Source: Eumeta japonica
Taxonomy: Eukaryota; Arthropoda; Insecta; Lepidoptera; Psychidae
Length of the DNA stretch: 64,000 bases
NCBI GenBank assembly: GCA_005406025.1
Contig: BGZK01000153.1
Coordinates: 372,001-436,000 of the forward strand
Direction of reading: 5' to 3'
Shown here: piece by piece, positions 10,690-22,289 of the stretch
How positions within the stretch are numbered: position 1 is the first letter of the stretch
How the letters are laid out: each line of letters begins with the position of its first letter
The notes under the pieces: model-generated
Database searches by the model: none
What the model was told of the DNA's origin: nothing
Seen by the model: the letters and a program-made list of their open reading frames with translations, nothing else
Program-made: the position numbers and the translations under genes

Positions 10690-11565
10690 GTCTGTCTGTA
10701 CATTCAATTCTACCATTTTCAAATATATGTGTTTATGTTTGTTTATCTGTCTGTATGTTTTATTATAATTAACGAACAGTTTGACCGATTTTGATGAAAA
10801 TTGTTATACAGTAATCTGTCTGTCTGTTTGTTTACCTTTATGTTATGACCTGAACGTGTGATTGCATAAATGATAATATACAGTTTGTTTGTCTGTCTGT
10901 CTGTATCTCGGTTTACCTGTATGTTTTTGTTATAATTTAAAAATGATTTGTCCAATCTGTGTAGAAAATTAATGTACACTCAGAACATATGATTGCGCAA
11001 ATAATAAGCTACTGTCTCAGTCCGTCTGTCTGTATCATCTTTTATAAATTGAAAAGATTTAATCGATCTTGTTGAAAATCGCTTACGGTTAGAACATGTG
11101 ATCGCGCAAATAATAGGCTACTGTTTGTCTATTTGTCTATCTATATATATGTTTTTTTATAACTTAAGAAGGGCGTGACTGACTTAATGAAAATAGGTCT
11201 GGAAAAAACATGCGCTTGCGTAAATGATGGATTACTGTGTGTCTGTGTGTTTGGCAGTCTGTGTGTATGTTCTTTTATAGCTTAAGAACGGCGTGACCAA
11301 TATCGATAAAAATTAGTGTAGGGTCAAAACATGTGATTGTGCAAATTATAGGCTACTCTTTGTCTGTCTCTCTGTGTGTTATTTTATAACTTAGAACCGT
11401 TCCATCTATTGTGATAAAATTGGTGATCAATTAGAATATGTTAGTGTACTGTCTGTCTGTCTACCTGTACGTATATATGTTCTTTTTTAACTTAAGAACT
11501 GTTTAATCGATCGTAATAAAAATTAGTTACATTCAGAAGAACCTGTGATTGCAAAAAAATACATC
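10690..11565 (+). repeat. Degenerate ~105-bp tandem array, left locus
   Basis: About eight diverged units share the order GTCTGTCTGTCTGTATGTT, CTTTTATAACTTAAGAACGG, a TGACCGATCGTGATAAAAAT-like block, GAACATGTGATTGCGCAAAT and AATAGGCTACTGT. Positions of the TAACTTAAGAAC block (about 11161, 11278 and 11486) show a period near 100-116 bp. The same array in reverse orientation occupies 19840-20530. It is non-coding repeat DNA of a kind common in Lepidoptera. Confidence 0.8.
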
Positions 11566-12139
11566 CTGTGTTATTTCCACACACCATATGAGAAAAATGA
11601 AAAAACAATCATTATTTTTTTATTTCTTTAGTAGCAATATTCATTATTAGTATTCACATTTAGTTTTTATGCAGTTGCGTGTGTCTATGTGCGTCTAATT
11701 TGTATTACATCAGAGTTAAGGGGTTCAATTTTGTATGAAACTTTTATAGAGCAAGGTACAAAATTTAAAAGTGATGAGATGCATCTTTTATAACTAGATG
11801 CGAGGAGCAAGATTCAATACCAATTTGACAACGTCAATGCTAGTACTATCATTGGTATTTGACGTTGTCTGCGTATTTTTTTCTGTTGAACCGAATTATC
11901 AACAGATGCTAAGAATACTTACTTCATTAATAAGAAACTCTTTGAAATAATAAACTATTAACATTTCGCTATTGTTTCATGTGCATATTTGTAAGCTAAT
12001 ATATCATATAATGAGAACAAATATAGTAGGAACCGATTTCTAAACAGTAAAACAAAAACTTATGAATTGATAGATATATATTTTGATAAGCTTTTTTATT
12101 AACTTGTAATAGTCATATGAATATATGTTATCCGTTCCA

Positions 12140-12725
12140 AAATTCGCAAACCAATTTTCAACCACTTACTGCTATCCGATTATGCTGAAATTTGGTATAC
12201 ATATGAAAGTTAGGTGACAATGAAATATGATGATACCATCGAATTGGTCTGATGATGGAGACCGAAGATGGCCATAGGAACTCCTAAACTAAATATGATA
12301 AGCCCATCGTGTTAGGCTCTATTTGGCTTGTTTTGACAAAAACAATAACCTTGTTTGGTGTACAGAGTCTAACAATTTATTATCAGACCCAAAAGATGGT
12401 CATAGGAACTCTTAAGCTATAAATGATATACTTATCGTGTTTGGATTCGTTTGATATTTCTTAACAAAGACTTTAATCATACATGATGCCCAGGGCCTAA
12501 TGATGATTTCGAAAGATAGTTAAAGGAGCTCACAAGCTACACATAATAAACTCACCGTGTTTGGGTTCGATTGATTTTTCTTAAGGAAAACTTGAAACTT
12601 GTTAGTTATCCGGGGTCTAATGAAGTTTTAATGAAAAATTTCAGAAGGTAGGTATAGGAATTTCTAAGCTACTCAAAAGAAACTCATCCTATTTGGGTTC
12701 GTTTGATTTGTTTATGTATTGAAAA
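12140..12725 (+). repeat. Degenerate ~125-bp tandem array
   Basis: Four units share GATGGTCATAGGAACTC, TAAGCTATAAATGATA, CTCATCGTGTTTGGGTTCG and TTTGATTTTTCTTAACAAA. The ATAGGAAC-like block begins near 12275, 12404, 12523 and 12653. The first unit is preceded by GAAATTTGGTATACATATGA and GATGATACCATCGAATTGG, words I associate with abundant lepidopteran repeats. There is no counterpart in the mirror locus at 19.8-21.1 kb. Confidence 0.75.
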
Positions 12726-14125
12726 ATCTATATATTTTTCATTTTATTGAGATCTTTTGTTCACTTTTCGCAATCAGGACTTATTTTATTGTTTTTCTTA
12801 ATTCTGTTTTAACAATATTCTAAGATTGCTTTCCTTTCACTAGCAATGTCAACGTCGTTTCTATTTGTAATAATCGTGATAAATCTTTGATTCATATATT
12901 GTTATTCGTTAATATTTCTGTTCGTATAAATACTAAACAGAACTTATTCCTGTAAAATAGATTTGGAAACATCATCTTGATTTTGTAAGACCTATTCAAC
13001 GATATGTCACTCCACAGCTATGCAATTTTACTTTCTTTAGTGCTACTTTTATTTTAAGACTGCTAATCACGATTCTAGTTTCATAAAACATAGCCGAGCT
13101 TAGACTTATTGATTAACCTAGCTTAGAAAAATCGATAGACATTTCATTAACCAAAATCTGTGTAGTTGATAGCATGTTTCAAGAGAATAAAAATCCTACA
13201 TATAGACATACCCAGATGCGTGTGAAAATATGTAATAATATTTTGCTATTGTGCCGTCAGGTAAAAAGACATGATGGCCGGTCATAGAAGACGTTGGGAA
13301 ATTAATTAGAATAATGTGACTGGTCAAAGTAAATGGTAGAAGTTATGAATTCACTTTATTACCATTTGTAATTTTAAATTACTTCTAAACGAATAAATTT
13401 TATATATTTTGTAATCCTCTTTGAAAATATCCTTCATTTTAATGTGTTAGGAAGTACAAATTTTAAAAACGCTTAAATTGAAGAAAAGAATTGGCTATTT
13501 TGATTTTTGTAATTTTATTTTAATACACACTGTGACAATCGCGCCACCGAAATAAATCTAATCGAATTAGGTTTATAAGTTTAATAGTTATGAGGGAATA
13601 TAGGAACGGACATATATGCAAACAAGTAAACACATGTAATCCTTCTTTGCGTTTCACCGGTGCGTTACAAATTAGTTAATAAATAAATTAATAAGAAAAT
13701 AAAAATTTGACTGCGTAAAATGGACTAAAAGATGGACACAAGAAGATTTAAAAATCATTTAATAAAATATGCTAGAAAAATAGAAAATCAAATACGGAAA
13801 ATTCTTGCGTCGGGGTATCAGATTCATGTTTTTACTTGCCATGATTCTTGTTATTAGTTTTTATTCTAAATGATGATTATGACATATTTTTTTAAAGATA
13901 AGAACCGATTCCAAAAAATAGCCTGCACTTAATTAAAAATAACACTACCTGAACAGGTATAAGTACCAAGAAATAAAATCGTTATAAGAAATGTTTCGGA
14001 CAATGCCAGTCAAGGCAAGAAATATAAGTCTTTTTATATGTATTCTGAAAAATCATTCCAAAGTAAGAGTTGTATGATGGACCTTTAATTTTATATAAAT
14101 ATTCTTGCCAATTTCGTTTAGATCA
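12726..14125. other. AT-rich DNA without a recognisable gene
   Basis: No supportable gene or RNA gene. Confidence 0.5.
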
Positions 14126-14193
14126 CATTAGACCATGGAGTTATGAACTATTATTACCGTGGCCTCCCATTTTCATAACTCCATGCATTAGAC
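14126..14193. mobile_element. 52-bp miniature inverted-repeat element with perfect 8-bp target duplication
   Basis: CATGGAGTTATGAA (14134-14147) and TTCATAACTCCATG (14172-14185) are perfect 14-bp terminal inverted repeats. The direct repeat CATTAGAC flanks both ends exactly (14126-14133 and 14186-14193). A second copy lies at 20249-20305. Eight-base target duplications are known for the hAT and P superfamilies. Ends beginning CATGxxG resemble P-element termini more than the CAGxG ends of hAT, so a P-like parent is my inference. The element has no room for a gene and must have been moved by another element's transposase. Confidence 0.8.
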
Positions 14194-14596
14194 GACGTAA
14201 ACATCGTATTATTGTCATGACGGCTACGCGCCTTTGTGTAGGCCTGCCGTATTAATATTTATTAAAAAAATTATAAATGTATAGTGAAATATTGTATTGT
14301 ATGAGGTGTTAATTCGCGGAAATCCATAGTAGACGCTTGCCTGCAACATGCATTAACATGCAGCATGCAACCCACCGCTGACCCTCGAATCTGCCTCTCC
14401 ACTACGAATCTCTATCCAAATGATTGAATATTGATTCCAGAGGATTGACAGATATCGAACACCTAAGCAAGTGTTATTTATTATTATAATTATCTAATTC
14501 CGCCAACTATTAAATTGTTTAGTTCTACGTACGTTTCATGCCAACAAGGCACATCTTCAGGAAATTGCCGACAGTCACATCCACCAGGGTGCAAGG

Positions 14597-14620
14597 AGCG
14601 TTAAAACATGTTTTAACGCT
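14597..14620. repeat. Perfect 24-bp palindrome
   Basis: AGCGTTAAAACA is followed directly by its reverse complement TGTTTTAACGCT, with no spacer. No flanking duplication was seen. Confidence 0.8.
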
Positions 14621-15149
14621 ATAGTGAAATGTGAAATCAAAATATTTTATCAGTCATATCAGTCATTATTTAAAGGTTTGAATTTCATACTAATACAGAA
14701 ATTGTTAATTTTACAAAGAATGCAAAAATCCAAATAGTATAAACTTCAATGATCACATCAAAGACGCCGCCGCCGCCCGCCGAAAGGCGGTGTGCGGCAC
14801 CATAAAATAAGCGGGAATCTCTTTGTCATCTTTGAAGAAAACAACACGTGTTTTTACGTTTCTAAGAGGGTGACTATACGAGTAAAATTTTGTTGTATAA
14901 TGTATGTTTGTCTCATTATAATTATGATCTAATACAAATAACGTAATATATATAAATAATTCAATTCGGAATGTTAAAGTTTAACATAATACTTATTTAT
15001 TTCATTTAACTGCTTATTTTATACAGCACATAAATACAAAATGAATAGAGATAGAGAGAGAGATAACAGCAAAAAAGTAAATATAAAAGGTAGTAGTACA
15101 AACAGCCTAATCTAAATTAATAATATACAAATATGAAAAAGTAAATTAA
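14621..15149. other. AT-rich DNA with a small GC patch
   Basis: The patch at 14764-14805 (GCCGCCGCCGCCCGCCGAAA...) is the only departure from AT-rich sequence. No gene was found. Confidence 0.4.
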
Positions 15150-15545
15150 AGTGCATCAGCAAAGAGCGTATCTTCATGGCACTTATGTCCTTTGGTTCAG
15201 AAGCGCAGTTTTCGGAAATGCCCATAAATAGTATATTATTCGATCACATTCAAAATTATTTTCATTGAAAGTATTTATTAAGTATTAGCTTTATTATTTT
15301 TCATACTTTTGGACATACGGTTTAAAAATAAAGGAAGGACAGAATTTATGCTACTTTTGAAGTAATCATTTCTGAAATTATTCTGTAACCAGAAAAAATA
15401 TTAAAAAACGTTAGTGTTTTTAAAAGAACTGTCGAAGTATGTACCACACGATGATGCTTTATGAAAAAAAATTTTTTCAGCATCTGTTGCATGTACGTAG
15501 TGCCTCCCTATAAACACTTATTTTTATTATTTAACAATTTATAAG
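15150..15545 (+). repeat. Interspersed repeat family A, copy 2 (central part)
   Basis: It starts at GTGCATCAGCAAAGAGCGT, matching the middle of copies 3 and 4 (GTGCGTCAGCAAACGGGTGT at 33451). It then follows the family through the TTTTTTCAGCATCTGTTGCATG block and stops near 15545, before the GACGGACGGACG part. Truncated at both ends. Confidence 0.7.
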
Positions 15546-17340
15546 ATCAGTTATAAATGAAGGTATATGAAAAATATATTAAATTATTATTTTACATCTG
15601 AATTATTTTGCTTATATTGTATCAATTAGTTAATATTTATATGGGGTTCATAATATATAAGCATATAACATTATTTTAATAGAAATTAATAAATATAAGA
15701 TAAATGTGCAAAAAAGAATAATGATAATAATGTATAAAACAGATAATTGAAATACAACAATACAACAAATACAAGTTAATCCACGTTAATTAAACAATTA
15801 AATGAGTTCCTTAAATTCTGATGTGAATGATAGTCTCCCTAGTATTGGTACAATATTTCCTTGAACTACTAACAGCACGTGTTTAATGTACTCAAGTATT
15901 CGTTAATCTAAAATTTAGATTCTAAAATATCGACTTATGTTAGATGCTCGTTTGGGCTCGTTAAGTTTCTATGTTTGTGGTATGTTTATCCTTCCATCAA
16001 AAATAAGTAAAAAGAAGTGAACATTGCAAATAGCAATTGAATAATTCGTACTTTTTGCTTATAATATTATTTGAGATAAAAATCATGAAGTGCTTTAAAC
16101 AGAAAAAGCCCTCTAAGTGGTAATTCAAAATAGTTTTCGTTAAAATTAATCGGGATTCAGATATGTGTTGTTATTTTATTATTTTTCTCTGTCTTCTTTT
16201 TATTTTCAATAAATAAATTAATTTTTATTAATAAAGGAAAATTCAAAGTTAACTTAATAAATCACAAGCAGTGTTCATTAAAAATTTAAACGTAATATTT
16301 TATGTAATTTTTCTTTGTGTAAAAAGTTTGCTTGTCGAGCTAAGACTCGACAAGCAAACTCTTCAATATGAAATGAATAATTGTGAAAAGGCGACAGTTG
16401 AGCGGTTAAACTGGCCATGTTAATTGTAAAATTAAAACATTGCCTAGGTTGTCGCCTGAGTCGCGACACAAGTATCTAAATTTCAAGCGTTTCATTACTT
16501 GATTGATCTATTGGCGTGCGGCCTATAGATCAACCAGTCACTTAGCTAGGGTACTTTTTTTATTTAATCTGATCAGTGTCATATCACGACTTTATCAAAA
16601 TCTAAAATTTTGAATAGAACATATCTACAAAGTAATAGTCATAATTAAAAAGGAAATATAATGAGTCTTGTTTAGACACGTAAATTAAATGAGTCTTGTT
16701 TCGAAATAAATGTTTAAAATAAGTGACGCTATGAAATAATAATATTAATAATGTCGACAACAAAATGTGTTAAAATGAGATATTAAAATATAGAGATATT
16801 TGTGCTTAATAACGAATTTTTATTTATTTTTCTAAATATGACATGTATTTCATATTTCTTAAGGTTTACTGTTTAAAATCATCCTTAGAAATTTAGTTAC
16901 GTTTCTTAATTCCTTCTAGTTTCGTGTCAGAATTCTTTCTAAAATTTCATGATTCAAAAATAAGTTTTGATATAGCTTGCAATTTTGAACACAATGTACA
17001 TTTTAAAAATATTAAGTGTATAATAATATAAAATACTAAGATAAAGCGATCGAAATAACAGTTATATATACATATTTCCATGTTGTATAGTTTGCTTTTT
17101 ACGCAAAACTTTGGTGTACAAATTATGAAATAATATAATTCTTTAATTATTAAATAAGTATATCTGAATTTGATATTTTCCTGTACTTATTCATTTTTTT
17201 AAAAGTGCAAATATTAAATGTTCTTTGACATATATTCTGACATGTAAATTATCCTTTGACAAATATTCTTTGAAAAACATTATTTTGACAACTTCTTTAA
17301 CACTCCACGATGAGTTAAATTATATTCGAAAATTTCATTC
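15546..17340. other. AT-rich DNA without a recognisable gene
   Basis: No supportable gene. It contains the hairpin at 16325-16360 and a second, weaker inverted repeat around 16502-16538 (TTGATCTA / TAGATCAA). Confidence 0.5.
16325..16360. repeat. Perfect 15-bp hairpin
   Basis: AGTTTGCTTGTCGAG (16325-16339) and CTCGACAAGCAAACT (16346-16360) are exact reverse complements around a 6-base loop. It is too short for a typical animal pre-microRNA. Confidence 0.8.
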
Positions 17341-17344
17341 TGCA

Positions 17345-17760
17345 TATTATAAATGCAAACGTCTCTTTGTCTGTCAGTCTGTTAGATATTCACGCCTATA
17401 AACTGCTGTACCGATTTTGACGAAATATGACACAGAAATAGTTTGGCAGTAGAAATCGGACATAGGTTACGTATTGTTTGGTTGGCTGTCTGTTCGGTTG
17501 TATGTTTTTTCATAGTTCAACAATACTTAAATTTATTTAATCAACTTTACTGTACTAATAGAAAATATCATTTGTCTTATACTAGCTATTGTCTGTTTGT
17601 CTTTCAATCTGTTTGTATTTTTATTGGGTCTTATAGTTTTTTACTTATAACTCGGCAACGCTTCGACACATTATCAAATTATGATGAAATTTAGAAAACT
17701 AATAGAATTTATGACATAAAATGTAGATTACTGTTTCTTTTTTTCAATGTTTATCTGTGT
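17345..17760 (+). repeat. Third, diverged locus of the ~105-bp repeat
   Basis: Around three degenerate units contain TTTGTCTGTCAGTCTGTTAG, a CTGTACCGATTTTGACGAAAT block, GGCTGTCTGTTCGGTTG and TTGTCTGTTTGTCTTTC. The relation to the array at 10.7 kb is clear in the GTCTGT and CCGATTTTGA blocks only. The open frame 17443-17694 is a by-product. Confidence 0.55.
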
Positions 17761-17874
17761 AATGCCTTATAAATAGAAGATTTAAAAGTCATTAATTTTA
17801 TTTTATTTTGTTGGCCATGCTTATTGTGTGCTTTGCTTTGAGAAGGAGCGTTGTTAGAGCCAGCAAAGAGAACT

Positions 17875-17888
17875 GGGGGGTGGGGGGG
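17875..17888 (+). other. G-run, possible quadruplex former
   Basis: Six Gs, one T, then seven Gs. Each run could supply two GGG tracts, so an intramolecular quadruplex is possible with short loops. No functional context. Confidence 0.5.
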
Positions 17889-17989
17889 ATAGAAAAATTC
17901 ATAGGACATTAAAAAGAATTATGTGGTTTTTTTATTGCGTCTTTTATCAGTCATTGTATTATTTTATTAAGCGTAATATTATAAATATG

Positions 17990-18310
17990 TGTACTTTATA
18001 ACGATGTTTGGTTGTTCTTAACTCTATTACGCATAAGTGGTAGGACGAACTTAATTGAAATTTAGTACACAGGTAGAATGTTTTCTGGGTTATACTCCAT
18101 GATATTTTATATCTCCCACAAAAGCGTTTCTGTGCAATAATTTGCAAGAAACCTGAATCAATATCGGTATCAAGAGTAATTCGAAAAGAGAGAGACGCAG
18201 GGTTGAAATGGAGAACATCACCGAATCAGAACTCATTGTGAAATCTGGACTTAAATCTAAAACAGATTTGAGATTGGAATCAACAACATCAAGATTATTC
18301 GATATAGAAA
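17990..18310 (+). repeat. Purine-rich repeat family B, locus 2
   Basis: 18150-18290 is the same purine-rich, roughly six-base-periodic style as 7120-7290 (words such as AACCTGAATC, GGTATCAAGAG and TTGAGATTGGAATC). The preceding 17990-18110 carries AATTGAAATTTAGTACACAGG and CTGGGTTATACTCCATG, blocks that commonly precede such runs in lepidopteran repeats. The 120-codon minus-strand frame across it is an artefact of the purine bias. Confidence 0.5.
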
Positions 18311-19839
18311 ATAACAAATAAGCTACACATCCACGCAGGCGGTGCTGCAGACAAAAGCAAGGAATCTGTATTATTAACTGTGTATTTGAATGTTGTAAAA
18401 AGTCATATAAAATAAAAAATAAATCTAAAATTCGATTACGAAAAAATTGCACTCTATAATGTAAGAAACAAGAACATATTATATATTTTTGTCTGTAATT
18501 CTAATCTACAAACAATTCAATATTTTCATATAAGTAGACAACTTAAATATACATTTTAATGTAATACATAGACATAGCAATGTTTAGAGGATAGCTGTGC
18601 AATATAGTAAATAAATGTAGCATGTACAAGAAGATATTTTTATATTGTGCAAACATAAGAATATTTTATGTTTCATACTTTTCAGAGTGCGATTTTGTCG
18701 TAGTTGGGTTTATATTTTCTTAGAAAATGTGTGTAGTGCCACTTTATATTTTATTTAGTCTAGGTTTTATTTTTATTATAGTATAACATATTAATTTAGT
18801 ATGACGTCACGCAGCCTATAATCAGTGGACGACAAATATGCTTCTAGCGATACTTCATTTGTCAAATTATAGTAAATAGTTTAGAAGTTATGCGAGAACA
18901 GATAAACATACAAACATACATCGAAACTACATACAAGCTAAAATCAGAACACTCCTTTTAGCTTCGCTAGGCAATGTATTATAGGCTAATCTATTACATA
19001 TATCTACCTAAAGTCTACACGGACGAAGTCACGGACACCAACTAGTTAATGATAATGTGTGACATTCTAAAGTAGACTCAAATTCACATAATCTTTGATG
19101 TGAAAACAAAATAAAAAAGCCCAAGTGTCGGACTACGCAGAGATTAAGATTCTGTGTGTTGACCGAAACGAATGTAAGCATTAGTTTCACAGTTCCAATA
19201 AGAGACGCTCCATACAAAGTCCATACGTTTTTATATAAAAAGGTATGGATATTGTGATTTTTTTTTCTGGACACACATCTATATTAGAACTAGCTGTCCC
19301 GCCCGCTTCGCTGGGTAGTTTTTATTTATAAATAAAATGGCAAAGGATTTACGGAATTCGAAAAATGAGTAGCCTAGAACCATCTACAAATCATTCCGCA
19401 TCGAATGGTCCCAGTCCCATGTCTATACGTTTAGTAGTTTTTTACGTGATTGGCGAACAAAGACAACCTATTTTCATTATATATGTATAGACTAAAAATA
19501 ACTTATAACATACGTATGTAAATTTTTCCTGTGAATAATATAACTTCTTATTAGTGACAAAATTTTCGGAAATGAAAATTTCTTTAATTCAAATTTACAA
19601 ACCATACCTTGTCAAACTATTAGCATAGATAAATTACGATCAAACGCTTCTTTTGTTTTAAAACAAATAACAATAGGTTAAATAACATTTACGTAACCTA
19701 TTAATCATGGAAAACAACAAATAAATGTCATATATACACGCACGCCCTCACGATCATCTACACATGCACCTATATAAAAACAAATTAATAATGATAAAGC
19801 AATACAAAAATAATGATTTTTTTAATAGTATATGGTGTA
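18311..19839. other. AT-rich DNA; carries one repeat terminus
   Basis: No gene. ACTAGCTGTCCCGCCCGCTT at 19291-19310, continuing CGCTGGGTAG, is the CTAGCTG-(CG-rich) terminus common to many arthropod non-LTR or rolling-circle repeats. Which body it belongs to is unclear. Confidence 0.45.
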
Positions 19840-20530
19840 TGGAAATCACATATTGCAATTTTCATCACGATCGGACAAACCATTCTCAAATTATATAAAA
19901 ACACACAAATAGACAGACATTCAGTAGCCTGCTGTTTGCGAATTCACATGCTCTTACTGTATACCCATTTTAATCACCATTAGTCAAACCACATCTTATT
20001 CACAGTGCAATATACAGACAGAAAAGCGCCAGCTTATCGTTTGTGCTGTAATCGCATGTTTTTACTGTATGTAATTTTTCATCATATTGTTAAGTTATAA
20101 AAGAACATACAGACAGACAGACAGACAGATAAACAATAACCTGTCGATTGCGAAATCAGGTGTTATTACTGTGTACCAATTTCCTTCACGATTGGTCAGA
20201 GTGCTCCTAAGTTACAAAAGAACATACAAAGAGACAGACGGGTAGTAACATGGAGTTATGAACTACCGTGGCGTCCCTACGAGATGACATTTTCATAACT
20301 CCATGGGTATTAGTCTGTCATTTGTGCAATTGCGTGTTCTTATCGTATATTTTATATACATCATATTTCATCACAGTCGTTCAAAACGTTCTTAAGTTAT
20401 AAAAAAACATGGAGACAGATGGACAGACAGACAGTAGCCTATTATTTTCACAATCAAATTTTGTTACTGTTTACCAAGTTTCATCACGATCGGTCAAACC
20501 GTTCTTAAGTTTAAAAAGATAATAGCCAGA
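19840..20530 (-). repeat. Degenerate ~105-bp tandem array, right locus (inverted)
   Basis: The reverse complement of the unit at 10.69-11.56 kb repeats about six times. Blocks such as TTCATCACGATCGGTCAAAC, CGTTCTTAAGTTATAAAA, ACAGACAGACAGACAG and TAGCCTGCTGTTTGCGAATT recur near 19860-19950, 20075-20150, 20180-20240, 20365-20445 and 20470-20520. A miniature element has inserted at 20249-20305. Confidence 0.8.
20241..20313. mobile_element. Second copy of the miniature inverted-repeat element, inside the tandem array
   Basis: Same 14-bp terminal inverted repeats as at 14134-14185 (20249-20262 and 20292-20305), total 57 bp, with shared internal words ACTA..CCGTGGC. Flanks are GGTAGTAA (20241-20248) and GGTATTAG (20306-20313), which agree at six of eight positions, as expected of an old 8-bp target duplication. 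It interrupts a unit between its GACAGACGG and GTCTGTCATTTGTGC blocks. Confidence 0.7.
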
Positions 20531-20827
20531 CATAAAGTAAAAATGAATACATGTTAGATAAATGAATACTCTTTTTTGTATTTATTATTTTATAGCGTGA
20601 CATAAATATCAGATCAACATTGAACAATAAATCCACCACCATACATATCTCGTATGTTGCAATCAGACAAGTACTTGGGCTCAGTGAAGGATTAGACGAA
20701 AAATATATATGAATAGCATTTGTCTTTAAAATTCATTTTTACTTTGCTTCATACTATAAAATATGTTTTACAATATTTGATATAAAAAAATATGGTCCAC
20801 TTTAAGTCATGTAGAACCCTAAAACAT

Positions 20828-21060
20828 GTCCTGAAGTATGCGTCATATATAAAAAAAATATATGCTAAACAGTTAGTTTGAGGACATGTCCCTAAAGTAT
20901 GCGTTACATTGTAAAGTCCTCAAACTATGCGTTACGTTGAAGATCGTTCATATATGTTGAAATGTAAGAATATATACAAAAAATCTAGGTCGGTTGGACT
21001 CGTCACTGTGTAGGCTATCAGTTAAACCCAAAACAAAAATGTGGTCCCAAAGCATGCGTT
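20828..21060 (-). repeat. Cluster of four 17-bp motifs, right locus (inverted)
   Basis: The reverse complement of the motif at 10.1-10.24 kb occurs at 20828-20844 (GTCCTGAAGTATGCGTC), 20888-20904, 20916-20932 and 21044-21060 (GTCCCAAAGCATGCGTT). All four are on the minus strand, and the cluster ends next to a TA microsatellite just as the left locus does. Confidence 0.75.
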
Positions 21061-21065
21061 TGACA

Positions 21066-21083
21066 TATATATATATATATATA
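21066..21083. repeat. Short (TA)n microsatellite
   Basis: Alternating TA adjoining the right-hand motif cluster; the mirror partner of 10058-10097. Confidence 0.9.
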
Positions 21084-21319
21084 AGATGAAAAAAATCATT
21101 TGATGTCCACGTTAACGGAGCCGCGGAGAAAACCAGTAAAATATATGAGCTTATATATATAAAAAATACAAACATTTATATTATGATATAGATACCCGTA
21201 GATAAAAGATCAAACCATTTATATACCGTCAATTTTTTAATAGAATTCTAACTGGAAGACATGCTTTGTTAAGTCTATGAGGTTAAATGTATGATACAAA
21301 CAACAGCGATGCTATAGCG

Positions 21320-21510
21320 TAACCGTCAAGTTTTATGGCTCGGGGGGTGCATCTAAATGCTCTAAGTGGGGACAACGGCAACGACAGCCGTAGACCTTGG
21401 GGAAGTGCGACTGTCATGCAAATTTAACGTTCCTCGCAACTAATTACTTCGGCCGGCGCGCGCCGGCGCAGATAAAAAGTTCTTGCCGCTGGCTGGAACA
21501 AAGGTCGTGT
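21320..21510. promoter_or_regulatory. GC-rich island, candidate enhancer
   Basis: It contains ATGCAAAT (octamer-type POU site, 21416-21423), TAATTA (homeodomain-type site, near 21441), the perfect palindrome CCGGCGCGCGCCGG at 21453-21466 and CAGATAA (GATA-type) at 21469-21475. Such a mix in an AT-rich desert is typical of insect developmental cis-regulatory modules. It is an inference from motifs only. Confidence 0.4.
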
Positions 21511-22285
21511 TCGTTATATACGATGTTGTATAATTGAAATCGGAGATCTTAAGAGTTCAGATTGTAGATAACGATTTAGAAAATAAGTTTTTTAATGTGC
21601 ATATTTTTAACAAGCGTGAGTGTTTAATTGTTATACTTGCTTTTAAACGATTTTAAAAACCACCATTCTGGATGGTAAGTACGTAATTTATGTAAATAAA
21701 TAAATGTTAATGCAATGAAATGCTATCAAGTTTTTAAACATATCAAGCAAAATCAAGTTTAAATGATAAGATAGACAAATAGAGATATGATGTTACGAAA
21801 ACATTCTTTGTGACGTAACTGGCTAATAGGTGTTGAGAAACAATTGAATATTTTTTTGTGTACTTAAAGAATTGAATCAAGCATACCTAAGCTGGATAAA
21901 ACTTTCATATACTTAAATAAATTGCCCTGTTATATTAATATTTAATACGCATCAATGTCAATCAAAACTTTCGTTTTTAATAGCTGAATGCAACAACCGA
22001 AATATATGTTTGTATAAAAAATATTTATTTTTTATCAAAAATAAACTCCGGGAGTCGTCGAGTTTGATGTACGACGTGCATAAGACGCGAGATTAACATT
22101 TAATAACAAATGGTAGTATTTTAATACTACCAAATTTATAGTATCACCGTTTCTGAAATTTCCATATCTAACGAGATATAATTCGGTCCACATAATTCGC
22201 CTGACTGTTACATTTGGACTACGCGACTCACGACACACAAAAAGGGTGGCAAAAAATCTATACTTTTTTCTATCAATCATTTTCG
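21511..22285. other. AT-rich DNA without a recognisable gene
   Basis: A minus-strand frame at 22035-22280 has no recognisable content. A short inverted repeat TTTGGTAGTATTAAAATACT-type structure lies at 22108-22132. Confidence 0.45.
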
Positions 22286-22289
22286 AAAA

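Noticed and set aside
18090..18452. 120-codon minus-strand frame
   Set aside because: It arises from the purine-rich family B body read on the opposite strand.
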